A stretch of DNA of 64,000 nt from Mesomycoplasma ovipneumoniae SC01 (GCF_000218525.1 NZ_AFHO01000010.1:1-64000); one strand, 5' to 3'. Positions 11,882 through 24,901 are shown, counted from the stretch's first letter. Made by a program: numbers and translations. The notes: a model not told the origin generated them from the letters alone.

Positions 11882-12732
11882 TAAATTTTTTTGCAAATGA
11901 TTCACTAGATGTTATACAGGAAAACCTTGAAGGTTCATCGCTTTTTGACGAAAAAAAAGTACTAATTTTTAATAATTTTTTACTTTTTTCAAAAAATGAA
12001 AAATTAAATAATCTATTAGCTTCTAAAATTATAAAAACAAAACACACAATCATATTTAAATATGTTTTTGATGAAAATTTAACCAATTTTGCTCTTAAAA
12101 ATTCATGAATTTATAAGCATTTTACTCCACAGGCCACTAAAATTATTGAAATACCACAAATTACAAAACAAAATGTTGGTCAATTTATTGCTCAAATGCT
12201 CAAAAAATTTAAAGTTGAATTAGAATCAACCAAAATTTTTGAACTTGAATCACTCTTACCGCTAAATGGTTCAATTATTTATAATGAAATTGCAAAACTA
12301 AAAACTCTAAATAAACCTATAAATTCAGCGATAATTCGACAATATATAAGCGACTATTCATCATATTCTACTTGAGGTTTTATTGAATCATTTGTTGATT
12401 TTGATTTAAGAAAAGTTCTAAAATTTTATCGGCAAAAATTATTAGAAGGCCATACAATTGGCTTATTATTAGGTCAAATAAACTCAAAATTATTGCTTAG
12501 TTTTGTTGTTTTTTTGCATAAAAAAGCAGGTAAAAAAGATTCATATATCACTAAGAATCTTAATATTTCTGATTTCCAACTTAGAAAAGCAGTCGAACTA
12601 TATAATAAAAATGGAATTAAAAAAATTGAAAAATTAATAATTAATCTTGCAAAATTAGATACAGAAATCAAAACTTCGCAAATTAATAACAAAATAGCTT
12701 TTGAATTATACTTGCTCCAAGTCCTAAGATAG
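11800..12732 (+). CDS. holA: DNA polymerase III delta subunit
   Basis: 310 residues. The clamp-loader subunit that opens the sliding clamp. The N-terminus MFFIIGSDNFLVQEKI matches the family start, the middle contains ENLEGSSLFDEKKVLIFNNF typical of HolA, and the C-terminal third is helical (GQINSKLLLSFVVFLHKKAG). The gene overlaps comEC by about 80 bases. ATG 11800 fits the family start; an in-frame ATG lies at 11782. Transcribed with comEC. Confidence 0.85.
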
Positions 12733-12839
12733 TTGATTTAACAGCAAAATTGCAAAAAAGATGCGCTTTTTAAGTAAATAATTAGTTAAAAAGCCGTTAA
12801 AAATAAATTTTTAAAAATTTTTTGTTTTTCTAAAATTTG

Positions 12840-12848
12840 TGCTATAAT
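12840..12848 (+). promoter_or_regulatory. Extended -10 promoter of the solute-binding/nuclease operon
   Basis: TGCTATAAT, a perfect TGn-extended -10 located 138 bases upstream of the first lipoprotein. Transcription would start near 12855, just before the leader hairpin. Confidence 0.7.
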
Positions 12849-12860
12849 TATTACAAATTT

Positions 12861-12945
12861 AAAATCATCTCAAAAAATTACCGTTTGTTTTTATTAACAT
12901 GTTTTAATTTAAACAATTTATTTTTTGAGATGATTTTTTATTTTA
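12861..12945 (+). terminator. Leader terminator-like hairpin (attenuator candidate)
   Basis: AAAATCATCTCAAAAAA (12861-12877) is a perfect 17-base complement of 12921-12937, followed by a T-rich run. It lies between the promoter and the start codon, so it would either end a short RNA of about 85 bases or act as a regulated terminator of the operon. The 43-base loop shows no riboswitch motif I recognise. Confidence 0.65.
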
Positions 12946-12961
12946 AAAAAAAAAAAAAAAA
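12945..12961 (+). repeat. Poly-A tract (17 A) in the operon leader
   Basis: Seventeen A between the leader hairpin and the AGAGGA ribosome-binding site of the first lipoprotein. Such tracts are prone to length change in mycoplasmas. Confidence 0.85.
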
Positions 12962-12985
12962 CTAAACAAAGAGGATCAAAATACT

Positions 12986-15136
12986 ATGAAAAAACTAGCA
13001 AAACCAATTTTATTCTCACCACTTTTTATCTCGGGATTAGCCTTAGTTTCTTGTACAGTAGGCACTACGAATGGTAAGGAATTTGGATTTGACGGAAATA
13101 AAGATGGAGAGCTTCAATTTGTAACAAGTTGAAATGAAAATCAACCAAGATTTCAGGCTTTAGATCAAGTTGTTAAACTTTGAAATAGCAAACCTGAAGT
13201 GCAAGATCAAAATAATCGTGAATATTTGCCAATTAAATTAACTCCAAATTATGACAAAGATTATACCGAAATGACAGGTAAAATCACTCAAATTTTCTCG
13301 GCAAAAGACAGAAATCAAGCCCTAAATCTCGTAATAAATTATCCATCTGTTGCGGCAAATGCGGCTAAATATAAAATGCTTTTAGATCTAAACAAGTTCA
13401 CAGATTTAGCCCAGGCTATAAAAGATACTTATCATCCAAAATTTCTCGAATCTAATACTCAAATAGCAACTCTTGATGAAAATGGAATTTATACAATTCC
13501 ATTTGTAAAATCTTCGCAGACTTTAGTTGTAAATGGGCCTATTATGGCTTGAATTATTGAAAACGCAAAGAAAAATGGTGCTAAAATTGCAGATTCTCCG
13601 GCAGATAAACGCTTTTTTGAACAGTTTTCTTTGCCAGAATCAGACAAGGAACATATTAAAAAGTTATGAAAACCGCGAAGTTTTGATGATAAAAACCCTA
13701 ATCCTTGACAGAATTTTGAACTTTCACATGAGACATTCAAATATTATGATAAAGTTTTTGATTTTTCAAAAAGAATTAAACAAGGATTTGTATTAAAACC
13801 GGCTGACATTAGTACAGGAGATTTTCCTTTTGGAACTGATGACATTGAAAATTTAGCTTTTTCCAAAATTTTTGCATCAGCTGGTGGGGATTATTCTAAT
13901 TTTATGTTTGAGGTAACAAGGGAACAATCAAAAGAATTAGAACGAGTTAGTTTTGATAAATTATTTAATAAAAATTCTCAAAGTTATCAAAATACAAAGA
14001 AAAACTATGAACAAATTTTAGATCTTTTTAAATCAGATGCAATTTTTTACCCAGGAAGATTTTCACAAGAAAGTTTTGCAAACAATTTGATGAATAATCA
14101 CCAACTTGCCATGGCAATTTCCTCAACAAGTAATTATCAACGCCGTTTTTCAAGGTCAAAATCTAATTTTGTTTTCCAAGTAAACGGAAAAAGTGAAAAA
14201 ATTCCATTTTCTTCAAATATCCAAGCATACCAAATTCGCGAACTCGATCCAAGCCAAACAGATTCCCAAAAAGCAATTTATGAGTTAAAAAATGTCTTAA
14301 CAAATCAAATCAGCCATTTAATAAATGAGACTAAAAGTTCAACTTATGCTGATTCAAATGTTTATTTAGATCCCGCTGACACCAATCAAGCTAAAAAAGT
14401 AAAAGAATTTGTTGACTCTAATTCAAAAGATTCACAATCTTATTTAGTTTTTGGCGATGGTTTTTCTAAGTTTTATCAAGAAAAAATTAAAAACACTAAC
14501 TCAGAAATAATTAATCTTACAAATAAAAATGACAAAAACGACATTTTTTTACTAAAAAATGCCAGCATTGAAAATCCAGGGGGTGACAAACATTTAAATC
14601 AAAATGAAGTTGTTTTCCTCCAAGAGCCAATTAAAAATTCAAGCACTGATCCAAAAAGTATTTTTACTTACCAAGGGCCAGATTTAATCGCTTTTCACTC
14701 AAATGAGGAAGAAGATATTGCAACAAAAAATTTCCTAAAATGAATGCTAACTCACAAACAAGACTTTACATATCAAGATCAATCCGGTGAGGCAAAATAT
14801 CATGGTAGTCCGAGCGAATATGTTGCATTTCGTGGTAATTATCTAGCCCCAACAAGGCAAGTTTTTGGTGAAAGTTTGGCTAATACTGAGAAATTTCAGC
14901 AAAATAATTCTTTTAGAACCGCATTTAAAAATTTTAAAACCGTTAATGATGACCCTCAGCACAATTCATTTTATATGGATCCAGTTGATTCAAGAAGTGC
15001 ACTAATCCGTCAAGAAGTAAAAACAACACTAAACCAAATGGGTCGTCTTGTTGTTAATGGATCCCAAAATCAAGCTAGTTTTGAAAAATTTTTAACAGCA
15101 TTGCAAACAAAATTAAATTCAGCAAACGTGAGCTAA
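12986..15136 (+). CDS. Solute-binding lipoprotein A of the nuclease-linked ABC importer
   Basis: 716 residues. Signal peptide with lipobox LALVSC. The mature part resembles large family-1 solute-binding proteins of mycoplasma sugar/glycerol-phosphate type importers. Blocks shared with the next two genes include ALNLVINYPSVAANAAKYKM, the segment GIYTIPFVKSSQTL, the block FANNLMNNHQLAMAISSTSN and, near the C-terminus, QGPDLIAFHSNEEEDIATKNF. It is the first of three tandem paralogs upstream of a surface nuclease. In M. hyopneumoniae the homologous nuclease mhp379 lies in an ABC-transporter operon, and uptake of nucleic acid products was proposed. The substrate is not shown by the sequence. Confidence 0.8.
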
Positions 15137-15247
15137 TTTTCGAGTAAAAAAGCTTAACTTTTTAAATTAAAGTTTAATTAATTTAGAAGAAATTCAACAA
15201 CTTTATGAAAAAAATGTAATTTTTGTTAATTTTTCATTAAAAAGTTA

Positions 15248-15253
15248 TATAAT
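15248..15253 (+). promoter_or_regulatory. -10 promoter of lipoprotein B
   Basis: TATAAT 232 bases upstream of the second paralog, inside the 348-base gap after gene A. It gives lipoprotein B its own leader. Confidence 0.55.
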
Positions 15254-15266
15254 AATCGTAAATGTT

Positions 15267-15357
15267 AAGCACAACTGGAAATTATTTATTGTTAGTTGGT
15301 CTAAATTGTTAAATTTTTGACTAAGTAAATTAAGATAATTTATCGTTGTGCTTTTTT
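15267..15357 (+). terminator. Leader terminator-like hairpin before lipoprotein B
   Basis: AAGCACAAC (15267-15275) pairs perfectly with GTTGTGCTT (15345-15353), followed by TTTTATTTT. The loop of about 70 bases holds a smaller TTAGT/ACTAA hairpin. As with gene A, it sits between a -10 box and the lipoprotein start. The loop sequences of the two leaders are not alike. Confidence 0.6.
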
Positions 15358-15484
15358 ATTTTAAAAACTAACAGGAGAGCTATTTGGAACAATAAAATTA
15401 GAAAATTCAAATCACTTTTAAAAAACACATAAGCACATAAATTACAGATACTGCAAATCTTCTTATTAAAAAAGAAATTTAACA

Positions 15485-17677
15485 ATGAAAAAAATTAACA
15501 AATTTAAGTCAATATTTTTAAAAACAGCAATTAGCTTAGGACCGGTTTCTTCTTTGGCTATTTTAACGTCCTGTTTTTCAAATGCAAATCACACTGAATT
15601 AAAATCACAAAAAGACAATCCACTTCATTTTGAAACCGAAAATGACAATACAATCGATTTTCGCGTAATTTTTGGTGATAAAGATCCCCGAACTCAAGCT
15701 CTAAAAGCAATTTTTGAAAAATGAAACGAAAAATCCGAAGTTAAAGACAAACAGGCAGGATTTTTACCGGTAAAATTAGAAAATATCGCGGCAAATTACA
15801 TCAATGATCAAACTAATTTAATAACACTTTTAGAAGTTAAAGATACAAAAAAACTACCAAATTTAACACTAAATTACCCAGCTCTGGCGGCTAATTTGAA
15901 TAAACACGGTATGATTTTGGATCTAAATTCCCAAAGTGATTTAGCCCAAACAATTAAAAATAGTTATGATGAAAGATTTCTGGCTGAAACAAAAAATTTA
16001 CCGGAAATTGACCAAAATACACTACCTTTTTTACCAATACTAAAAACTTCAAAGGCACTTTTGCTTGACAAACCGGTTTTATCATACATACTAGAATCGG
16101 CAAAAACAAGTCCTAATTTTAAAATTAGCGAATCTGATAAAACACGAGTTGAAAATTTAGATCCAAAAAAAACTGATCTTGAATACATCAAAAAAGTCTG
16201 AGGTCAATACAAAAGTTTTCCTTCAGATCAAGGCGGTTTTGACGGTTATACTTTTAGTTTTGAAAAATTCAATAATTATAAAGACCTTATTGATTTTTTA
16301 AGTCGAGTTAGAAAATCATTCCCTGATGCCGAAAAAGGCAGTCAAACCGAAAAAGTTAACTTTTTACTCGGACTAAATGACACAGCCGCATTGTTCTTTT
16401 TTGTAGCATTTGCCCAAGCAGATGGTGAATATGAAAATTCAAGTTATTTTAAAAATCTTGATGGTAGCTCACTAAACTATGCAAATCTTTTTGATGAGAC
16501 AAGCACAAATCACCAAAATGCAAAAAAAGCCTATGAAATATTAGTAGATTTAGTAAAAAATAAATTACTTGGTCCAACAAGCGGCACAACTAAGGCTAGT
16601 GAATTTTTAAAAAATCACCAATTAGTTTTTGCAATTACTTCAACAAGCGATTATTCGCGTAACTTTGAAAAACAAGGACAAAATTTTTTACGTCTAAAAG
16701 TTAATACAAAAACTTTTGACTACCCGGTTGGCTCAAAATCTAAAATTTGAAAAATAGTAAGCGAAGAAAATATGCCTGCAAATGCAATTGCAAAAGTTCA
16801 CCAAATTTTAGATAATTCAACCGGTTATGTTTATGAAGGAAATTCATTTTCTGTAACAGGAAATGAGATTTTTTTAAGCAAAACTGATGATGCAGATTTA
16901 ATTCAGAAAATAAAAGACGCTATAAAATCAAAACCTAATTTAAACCGTTTTAATTTTTTAGCAATTGATTCTGATTTTGACAAGTGAATTAATGATAGAG
17001 TCAAAGAGGAATCAAATACCTCTTCACTTTATGTTCAATCAGAAAAAAACAAAGTTAAACTCATTAATCAACCTGAAAATGCTTTTATTTTTTCAGGTTC
17101 ACCTAAAAAACTTAATGAAGACGAGTTAGAATTTCTCAACGAACCTTCAAAAACACAAGAATCAAATAAATTTAATATCGTTACATCCCAAGGCCCATCT
17201 TTGATTGGATTTTACAATAATCCAACCGAAAATGAAGCCACACTTAACTTTGTTAAATGATTTATTTCGGAAAAAATTGAATTTAACGGACCAAATAACA
17301 AAAAAATGGTTGTAACTCCGAGCGATTTTTTAGCATTTTCAGCTTCAAACATAAATCCAACTAAGGCAAATTTGGAATCAAATTTTGATGAAAATCCAGC
17401 GTTTGCAGCGAATAATGCTTTCAAAGTTGCTTATGAACAATTCCAAAATCAGTTAAAAAACCCTGAAAAATATAGAGTTTTTACTGAACCTGCAGGAATT
17501 GACTCAAATGTTTTCCGAAAAGCAACTTTAGGAAGTATTTCTCAACTTTACAATCAGTTTTTAGCCAACCCGAATTTAAATCTTGAGTTTGATACTTTTC
17601 TTAAAATTTTAAAGCAGAATATCGGCGCATCAGTTAAATTAAAAACAGAAAAAACAGAAAAAAATACACAAAAATAA
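15485..17677 (+). CDS. Solute-binding lipoprotein B of the nuclease-linked ABC importer
   Basis: 730 residues, paralog of the gene before it. Signal peptide with lipobox LAILTSC. Shared blocks include LPNLTLNYPALAANLNKHGM, FLKNHQLVFAITSTSDYSRN and, near the C-terminus, SQGPSLIGFYNNPTENEATL. The sequence diverges strongly between blocks, so the copies are old and may bind different ligands. UGA-Trp codons occur throughout. The gap to the next gene is 18 bases and carries AAGGAG, so B and C are co-transcribed. Confidence 0.8.
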
Positions 17678-17695
17678 AATTCTAAGGAGAAAAAA

Positions 17696-19816
17696 ATGAA
17701 CACACATAGTAAAAAAGGTACAAAATTAAGGCATAAAAATAACATATCAAAGAAAATTAGTCGAATTTTCTTATCTTCTTTATCAGTTTTAGCACCAGTT
17801 GGACTTATTGCTTCTTGTGGTGTTTTTTCCGGTTCAGATGGAGCTAGATTTGACACTGAAGATGATGGTGAGTTAGTTTTTGGTCACAATTTTTCCTCAA
17901 GTGGAAATGAAATTAAAGCATTAAATAAAATTATTGAACTTTGAAATACAACTGCAAAAGATAAACCTGATTTTATAAAAATGAAAGAACAATCCTTTCA
18001 AGGAGGATATTCAGGAGCATCTAATTCAATTAACACTTTTTTAGAAACAAAAGATCGACTTAAATTACCTAATATTGTTACAAATTATTCATCTTTATTA
18101 GCAATTGTAAATAAATATAGAATGGCAATTCCGATTGTTTCTGATTTAAAATCAGATCAAGATCCAACTGATGAAAATGAAAAAAATACCAAAAATTTCC
18201 TAAAAGAGCAAGGAATTAAGGACTTTTTACAAATTAACTCAGAAATTCCGTTTCTTGATGAAAAAGGAGTCTATACTCTTCCGTTTGGAAAATCCTCTGA
18301 AGGTTTATATGTAAATAAAGTTTTATTTGGCTGAATTATTCAGCAGGCAATGAATGACTCAAATCCAGCAAAAATCAAAGCTGAAGACAAAGCTTTTTTT
18401 GAAGAATTTACCAAATTAGCGGCGCAAAAAACTGAAGATGTTGCTGAAATTAAAAAACTTTGAAAAGAATACGCGCCAAGCATAGATGGCCTTTCTGGTT
18501 ATGAATTTAAAAAATCTGATATTGAAAACTTTAGTGATTTGCAGAAATTATCTTCAAGAATTGTTAAAGCATTTCCAAAAGCACTTGAAGGTTCAAGTCT
18601 AACTGCGGCAAAATCAGTTTTAGGGATTGACAATGCAGCTACTTTAATTTATGGGCTTTCACGTTCTTTGTCAGAAAATGATAAATCTAAAGAAGTTACC
18701 GTTTTAAATCGAAAAGAAAATCTTATTAGTTATACATCTTTTTTCAACAAACCTGAGACAGATAGATACAAAAATTTAAAGCAAATTTATGATCTACTTT
18801 CCAAAGGAATGGCTGATAAGTCAATTTATTTTACAGCTCCTGGTGAATATAATTCAACTTATTTCCGTAATCATCAACAACTTTTTTCAATTGGATCAAC
18901 AGCTGGATTTCACCACAATTATATAAAAGCAAACTCTAAAAATTACAAAGTAAGTTTTACTTTTAAAAATGCTGGACATATTTACTCCCCAACTTCACCA
19001 AGATTTGCTGCAGTAATTAAAGAATCAGATTTAGCAGACATCTCAAAAGAAATTACAGTTAAGGCGATTGATGGTAAAGCCAACGTTAAAATTAAGCAAC
19101 CAATTTTAGCTGAAATTAAAAGTATTTTAGAACAAAACCCGAAAAAAGAGTTGTTTTATTTTACTTCACGGGATGAGACTCCTTCTGGAATTATTGAAGG
19201 ATCATACAAAGTTCTTGATGCAACAGAACAATTTAAGCCAATTGTAATTACCGGATATAATGGAATTGAAGAGGCATCGGCTTCTAGCTCACTTAACGAA
19301 GAGGAAATGGATATCTTAGCAGCGCCACACAAATTTGACAATAATTCAAAAATTACCGCTGTTACTGCCCAAGGTCCTGATTTGATTTTTATTCACGCAA
19401 ATGAAAAAGAAGACCGTGCTGTTAAGGCTTTTGTAAATTGAATCCTAACTGAAGAAGTTGACTTTGGCGGACAATACGGAAAAATAACTCCTGTTGAGTA
19501 TTTTTCAAAAGCAACTTCATATTTATTGCCACTAAAATCAACGCTAAGTACCGATGTTTCTAAGCCAAAAAACAAAGGTCAAAAGTTAGCACTCGAGCAA
19601 TTTAGCCGCTTTAATAATGAACAAGCTAAAGCTAAATATTCACTTGTTTATGATAATGATGATGCTAGATCCTCTGTATTTCGTTCAAATTTAGACTCGA
19701 CCGTTGCACAAATGCAATCACTTAAGGCGGCCAATGGCACTGTTCCTGATTTTAACAGTTTTTTAAATACTTTGAGTCAAAATTTAGGACCTGAATTTGC
19801 TAGAGAAAAAAAATAA
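17696..19816 (+). CDS. Solute-binding lipoprotein C of the nuclease-linked ABC importer
   Basis: 706 residues, third paralog. Signal peptide with lipobox GLIASC. Shared blocks include KLPNIVTNYSSLLAIVNKYR, VYTLPFGKSSEGLYVNKVL, RNHQQLFSIGSTAGFHHNY and AQGPDLIFIHANEKEDRAVK. It lies directly upstream of the nuclease lipoprotein (gap 17 bases), so binding and degradation are produced from one message. Confidence 0.8.
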
Positions 19817-19833
19817 ACTGATAAATTTGTCTT

Positions 19834-20781
19834 ATGAAAAGAAATCTTTTAAAGCTGTTTTTTGCTAGTATAAATTTTACTTTTATCCCTTTTTTTATTG
19901 CTTCTTGTACAACAAATCAAGGCCCCCAAGGTTACTTTCAGGCTCAAAAATACTATAAAATAGAGGATTTTTCGCAAAATCCTGAGCTTGATTTGCAAAA
20001 CCAAGATAGTCAATATGCCAAAGACATTACAAAATTTCTTAATCCAAATTATTCTTGAACTGAAGAAGATAAACTCAAATTTAAAGATGATATTTTGCCT
20101 GATTCAAAATTTTTTAACCAACAAAAAGTTCAAATTCAAAAATGGACTGATGGCGATACTGCAACCTTAAAATCTGTTGGCGAAGTCCTAATTGAGCCTG
20201 TTTTTAATGTCAGAATTGAAAGTATTGACACTCCAGAGGTAGGTACGTCCATATCTGGATCTTATAAAAAAACCGAAGGACTTGAGGCCGAATATGCCGC
20301 ACGAGCAACTCAATTTGCCGAAAAAATGTTGCCAGTAGGCACTGAAGTTTATTTTGTTTATCCAAAAACAGGTCCAGCGCGTTCTTTTAATCGTTATGTT
20401 GGGAGTTTATTTTTTGGTCATAATGGATTTTATAAATCTTATGGAGTTGAAATAACAAAAGCAGGACTTGCGGTTCCAACTTTGCAATCAGGATTTTCAG
20501 GAATAACTAACCAGACTACAATTTATTATTATAATTCAATCAAACAAGCAGCAGCAGTTGAGAATTCCATTAATAAAAAGTTCGGAATTTATGAAAAAAT
20601 AAAAGATTCAAATATATCTTCGCTTAATGAAAATCTTGAATCTATCTATAAAACACGTGGTCTTGCAAAAATTTCTGATTTTTTAGTTCTGGGTGAAGGA
20701 AATAAAGATAGAAATGTTGTTGACTGGTATAAATTTAGGTTAGAAAGTTCAAAAGATACAAAAAGTGGAAATAATAACTAA
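19834..20781 (+). CDS. Surface lipoprotein thermonuclease (SNase domain), mhp379-like
   Basis: 315 residues. Signal peptide with lipobox FIASC, then a staphylococcal-nuclease domain from about residue 95 to 230. Catalytic and calcium-binding positions are present: WTDGDTATL (Asp), VRIESIDTPE (Arg, Asp, Glu) and RSFNRYVGSLFF (second Arg). Established knowledge: the M. hyopneumoniae homolog mhp379 is a calcium-dependent, sugar-non-specific, surface-exposed exonuclease encoded in an ABC-transporter operon. It would break host nucleic acid into importable pieces. It starts 17 bases after lipoprotein C and ends 1 base before the ATPase gene. Confidence 0.9.
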
Positions 20782-20782
20782 C

Positions 20783-22969
20783 ATGAAAAAAACAGATGAT
20801 AATAAAAAAATCGAAAAAAATAATTTTGAGGCCGAGTTAAAAAAAATTCGGCAGGCTTCAAATAGTCGTTATAAATCGAAATTTTCAATACCTGCAATTG
20901 AAATTAAAGACCTAACAATTGACTTTGGTGAAACACTTGCTGTTGACAGTGCAAATATTAAAATTTACAAAGGTGAACTTGTTACACTTTTAGGACCTTC
21001 AGGTTCAGGAAAAACTACAATTTTAAATGCAATTGCTGGTCTTTTGAATCCAACTTCAGGTCAAATTATTTTTAATGGCGATGATGTAACCCGAAAGTCA
21101 CCGCAACAACGTAAAATTGGTCTTGTTTTTCAAAATTATGCACTCTATCCGCATTTAAATGTTTTTGGAAACATTGCTTTTGCTTTACATAATGACCCAA
21201 GATGAAAGCAAAAAGCAATTGAAAAATCGATGCTTGCGCGCGTAAATGCTAATTCAATTGTTTTGGCTAAAAATGGCGCTTCACTTGAAGATCTAGAAAT
21301 TTACAAAAATAAACTATTTGATTATTTTGATATTTACCGCCAATTAGAACATGATTATAACGAACTTAAAACACAAATTTATCATAATTTAAATCAACTT
21401 CAAACAGATTATTTTTTAATAGAAGCACACAAACAGGCTGAAATAAAAAATTTAACTATTGATTTCTTAAAATTAGGCAAGTCTGCGTCAATTTTTTGAG
21501 CTTTTTGGAAGAAAATTTTTGGTAAAAAAGAAGGGGAAATTTGTCCAATTCAACAGGCAATTACTTTTCGAAAAGCTTATAAATTAAAAGTTGACAAAAT
21601 TAAAAAACAAGCAAAACTTGACAAAAAAGCTCATAAAAACAAAATTCAGGATGAAAAATACGCAATAAAAAATGCTCCTGAACTAGTTCGCGCCAGGCAA
21701 AACTTTTTGGAACAAAAAGCGCTTTTATATGAAAAATTAGAAAAACTTGAGAAATTGCAAGCACAATTTCTTAGTAATTCAAAAATAGAATTTGCTAAAA
21801 TTCAACAAGGTTTTAAAAATTTTTCTAATAAAACAAGTCTAAAAGATGCTGAGTCAATCAAATTAGATTATCAAGAACAAAAAGAAGCTTTCAATCAACG
21901 AAAAAAAGAAAAAGAGCTTTGATTTAAAACTGAAATTGAAAACGAAAAAAATCAAATCAAAAATTCAGGAAAACTTGCAAATCTTGAGCAAACTTACCTT
22001 GAGACAAAAAAGAAATTTCTTGAAACAAATACTCGTCATTCACCGAATTTGTTGCTTTTAAAATCGCTTAAAACTAAATCAAAAACTTACAAAAAGGAAA
22101 CTTTAAAACTGTTTTTAGACTATGAAAGAAACTTGATTAATAAGTTTTCGCTTAATACTTCAAAGTTAAACGAACAAGAATTAAAGCAATATCAAGAGTA
22201 TCAAAATGATAATATTTCAATAAAAGAAGCAATAAATCGTGCTGTTTTACGAACAGCCGAGAAGGTTGAAATAACTAAAAATTTAGCTAAAAAACCAACA
22301 AAACTTTCTGGTGGACAACAACAAAGAGTTGCAATTGCCCGTGGAATTGTTCGACACCCTGATATTTTGTTAATGGACGAACCACTTTCAAATTTAGATG
22401 CAAAACTAAGAGTCCAAACTCGTCAGTGAATTCGAAAAATTCAAACTGAAATCGGAATAACAACTGTTTTTGTTACTCACGACCAAGAAGAGGCAATGTC
22501 AATTTCGGATCGAATTATTTGTATGTCAACTGGATATGTTCAGCAAATTGGAACTCCAACTGAGTTGTATCATAATCCTAAAAATGAATTTGTTGCCTCA
22601 TTTTTAGGTGTTCCTGAAATGAATATTTTTGATGGTTTTTATGACAAAGAAACTAAAAGCGTCATTGTTGATAATCAAATAATTTTTGAATTACTAAAAG
22701 ATTATGAGCATGAAAAAATAAGAGTTGGAATTAGGGCTGAAGATTTAGTTGAAAATGAAGCTGGTAATTTTCAAGGCAAAATTAGCGTGATTGAATATTT
22801 GGGAAAAGATATTCTTGCCAAAATTGATGTTGAAAATATCGGTCAAATTTCAATAATCTTACGTAAAAAACCGGCCTATGAAATCGATGAAATTGTCAAA
22901 TTTAATATTAAATCAGGAAAATTACATCTATTTGATTATCAAACAAGGGAGCGAATCCAATGAATTTAA
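20783..22969 (+). CDS. MsmK/UgpC-like ABC ATPase with about 335-residue insertion
   Basis: 728 residues, about twice the family length. Walker [10 protein letters not shown] is at residues 71-79, the Q-loop near [20 protein letters not shown], and the signature [13 protein letters not shown] at 508-520. Walker [14 protein letters not shown]-loop VTHDQEEAM and a C-terminal regulatory domain follow. Normal spacing from Walker A to signature is about 100 residues; here it is about 437. The extra segment (about 145-495) lies in the helical subdomain and is Lys/Glu/Gln-rich with long coiled-coil character. M. genitalium MG187 also has an enlarged UgpC-type ATPase. The last codons overlap the next permease start by 10 bases. 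Confidence 0.88.
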
Positions 22970-23970
22970 TTAATAGATATTTCCTAAAACAGCGAATTAA
23001 AAAAACTAATCTTGAACTGGGAATTTTGGACCAAAAACAACCATTTTGAAAGCCTTTTTTAATATTGCTACCTTCAATTTTAGTTATTTTTATTTTTACT
23101 TTTTTACCATTTTTATACTCAATTTCTAAGTCTTTAAGTATCGAAATTAATCCTAATATTGCCGGTAATACTCGACTTGGTTTTGATAATTTTGTTGATT
23201 TAATTACCCTTGATACTAATTTTCATATTGCAATTCGAAATTCTGTCATTTATTCAATAGCAGCGCTACCACTTGGCTTAATAATTAGTTTAATTATTGC
23301 CTCAACAATTGCCTCGCTACACCGAAAATATGCCCGTGGATTTTGACAGACTGTCTTTTTTTTACCTTATGTAACCTCAGGTATTGCCGTTTCAGTTGCT
23401 TTTGCCTATATTTTTGATAGTGAAACTGGTTTTATTAACCGTCTTTTTGGTATTTCAACAAGGTGACTAAATTCCGGAAATCCCTCATCTTTTAATGCAC
23501 TTTTAGTTGTTTTAATGTCTGGAGTTTGAAGAAGTCTTGCTTTTGAAGTTTTAATTTTAACAACCGCAATGCTTTCAGTTAATCCAACACTTTATAAAGC
23601 AGCGGCAATTGATGGAGCTAGTCCGGTTCGTCAATTTTTCAAAATTACTTTGCCTTCAGTTTCAAGAACGATTAACTTTTTAATTACAATCGGAATTATC
23701 GGCGGAATTAAAGTTTTTCCAATCGGTATTTTTGCCAACGAAACTGAAGCAATTAGTAACGGGGGCGCAACTTTATTAATATATATTTACAAAAATGTGC
23801 GCGGAACACCTAACTTTGCCCAAGCAGGTGCACTGACTATTTATCTTTTTGTTTTTGGAATTGCACTTTCAGTTGTTGTCAAAAAGTTTTTAAGCACAAT
23901 ATTTTTAGTAGCTGACAAAATTACGGAGAAAAATGTTCATTATAAAATTAAAAATTCTAAAATATATTAG
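22960..23970 (+). CDS. ABC importer permease, UgpA/MalF type
   Basis: 336 residues with six main membrane helices. The coupling loop is [21 protein letters not shown], a clear EAA motif with the conserved Gly-Ala. N-terminal helix around [20 protein letters not shown]. It pairs with the following permease and the inserted ATPase. Overlaps the ATPase gene at its start and the second permease at its end. Confidence 0.88.
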
Positions 23971-24898
23971 CGATAAAAAAACCGCTAGAGTAACTGAGTC
24001 AATTAATTCTCAAGTTCGCAACAGAAATATTACAAGTGCAATTTCAAGCTTTTTGCTCAAGTTCATCGTGCTTTTCTTTTTTGGAATTTTAATAGTTTTT
24101 CCTTTTTATTTTATGTTAGTTTATTCACTTTCACCTGAAGAGCAAATTCTTGACACGCGTATTCCGGTTTATTGGCCTAATCATTTTGCTTGGGATAATT
24201 TTGTCAAAGCTGCCCAATCTGGTTATTTTGCCGCTTTAGGAATCACGGTTTTAGTTACTTTAATTTCTGTGGTTGCAAAAGTTTTTTTCTCAATGACTTT
24301 TGGTTATGCTTTTTCGCTAAGAAAGTGAAAATTTAAACATGCTTCTTGAGTTGTTTTCCTTTCAATTTTAGTTCTTCCCGAAACTGCACTTTTGATTGGG
24401 CAATACCGAATTATGGTAATGCTTGGTTGAAATGACGGTTTTCAATCAATTTTTGCCCTAACAAGTCCATTTGTAGCCTCAGTTTTTTCCGGATTTATGT
24501 TCCGAAATGCTTTTGAAGAAATTCCTGATCGAATTAAAGAAGCCTCAATGGTTGATGGTTGTTCTGGTATTAGATATTTCTTCCGCGTTGCAACACCAAT
24601 GATATCGCCAACAATTTGAACTGTAGGAATACTAACTGCTTTTTCAGCTTGAAATTCAACCCTTTGACCACTTTTAATATTACAGTCTAATTCGGCTGAT
24701 TTAACAACTTTAAATACTTGATTATTACAAAAAGTTGGGGTTGCTGATGAAACAGCCCAAATTCCCGGAGGCTACTTTAAAAACATCAGAATGGCTGGTG
24801 CGATTTTAACAATTTTACCAATGTTCATTGCTTATTTTGTCTTTCGTAAACGAATAATGAACGCAGTCTCACGCCAAGGATCAACGGTAAAAGGATAA
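23933..24898 (+). CDS. ABC importer permease, UgpE/MalG type
   Basis: 321 residues, six membrane helices. The coupling loop is EIPDRIKEASMVDGCSGIRY, followed by FFRVATPMISPTIWT. ACGGAG precedes the ATG by four bases. Overlaps the first permease by 38 bases. Belongs to the carbohydrate-type (CUT1) importer class; the neighbouring nuclease suggests nucleosides, nucleotides or their sugars as cargo, which is inference. Confidence 0.88.
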
Positions 24899-24901
24899 AA
24901 T

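Noticed and set aside
13489..13740. Minus-strand Cys/Phe-rich ORF in lipoprotein A
   Set aside because: Overlaps a conserved coding segment and has no start signal.
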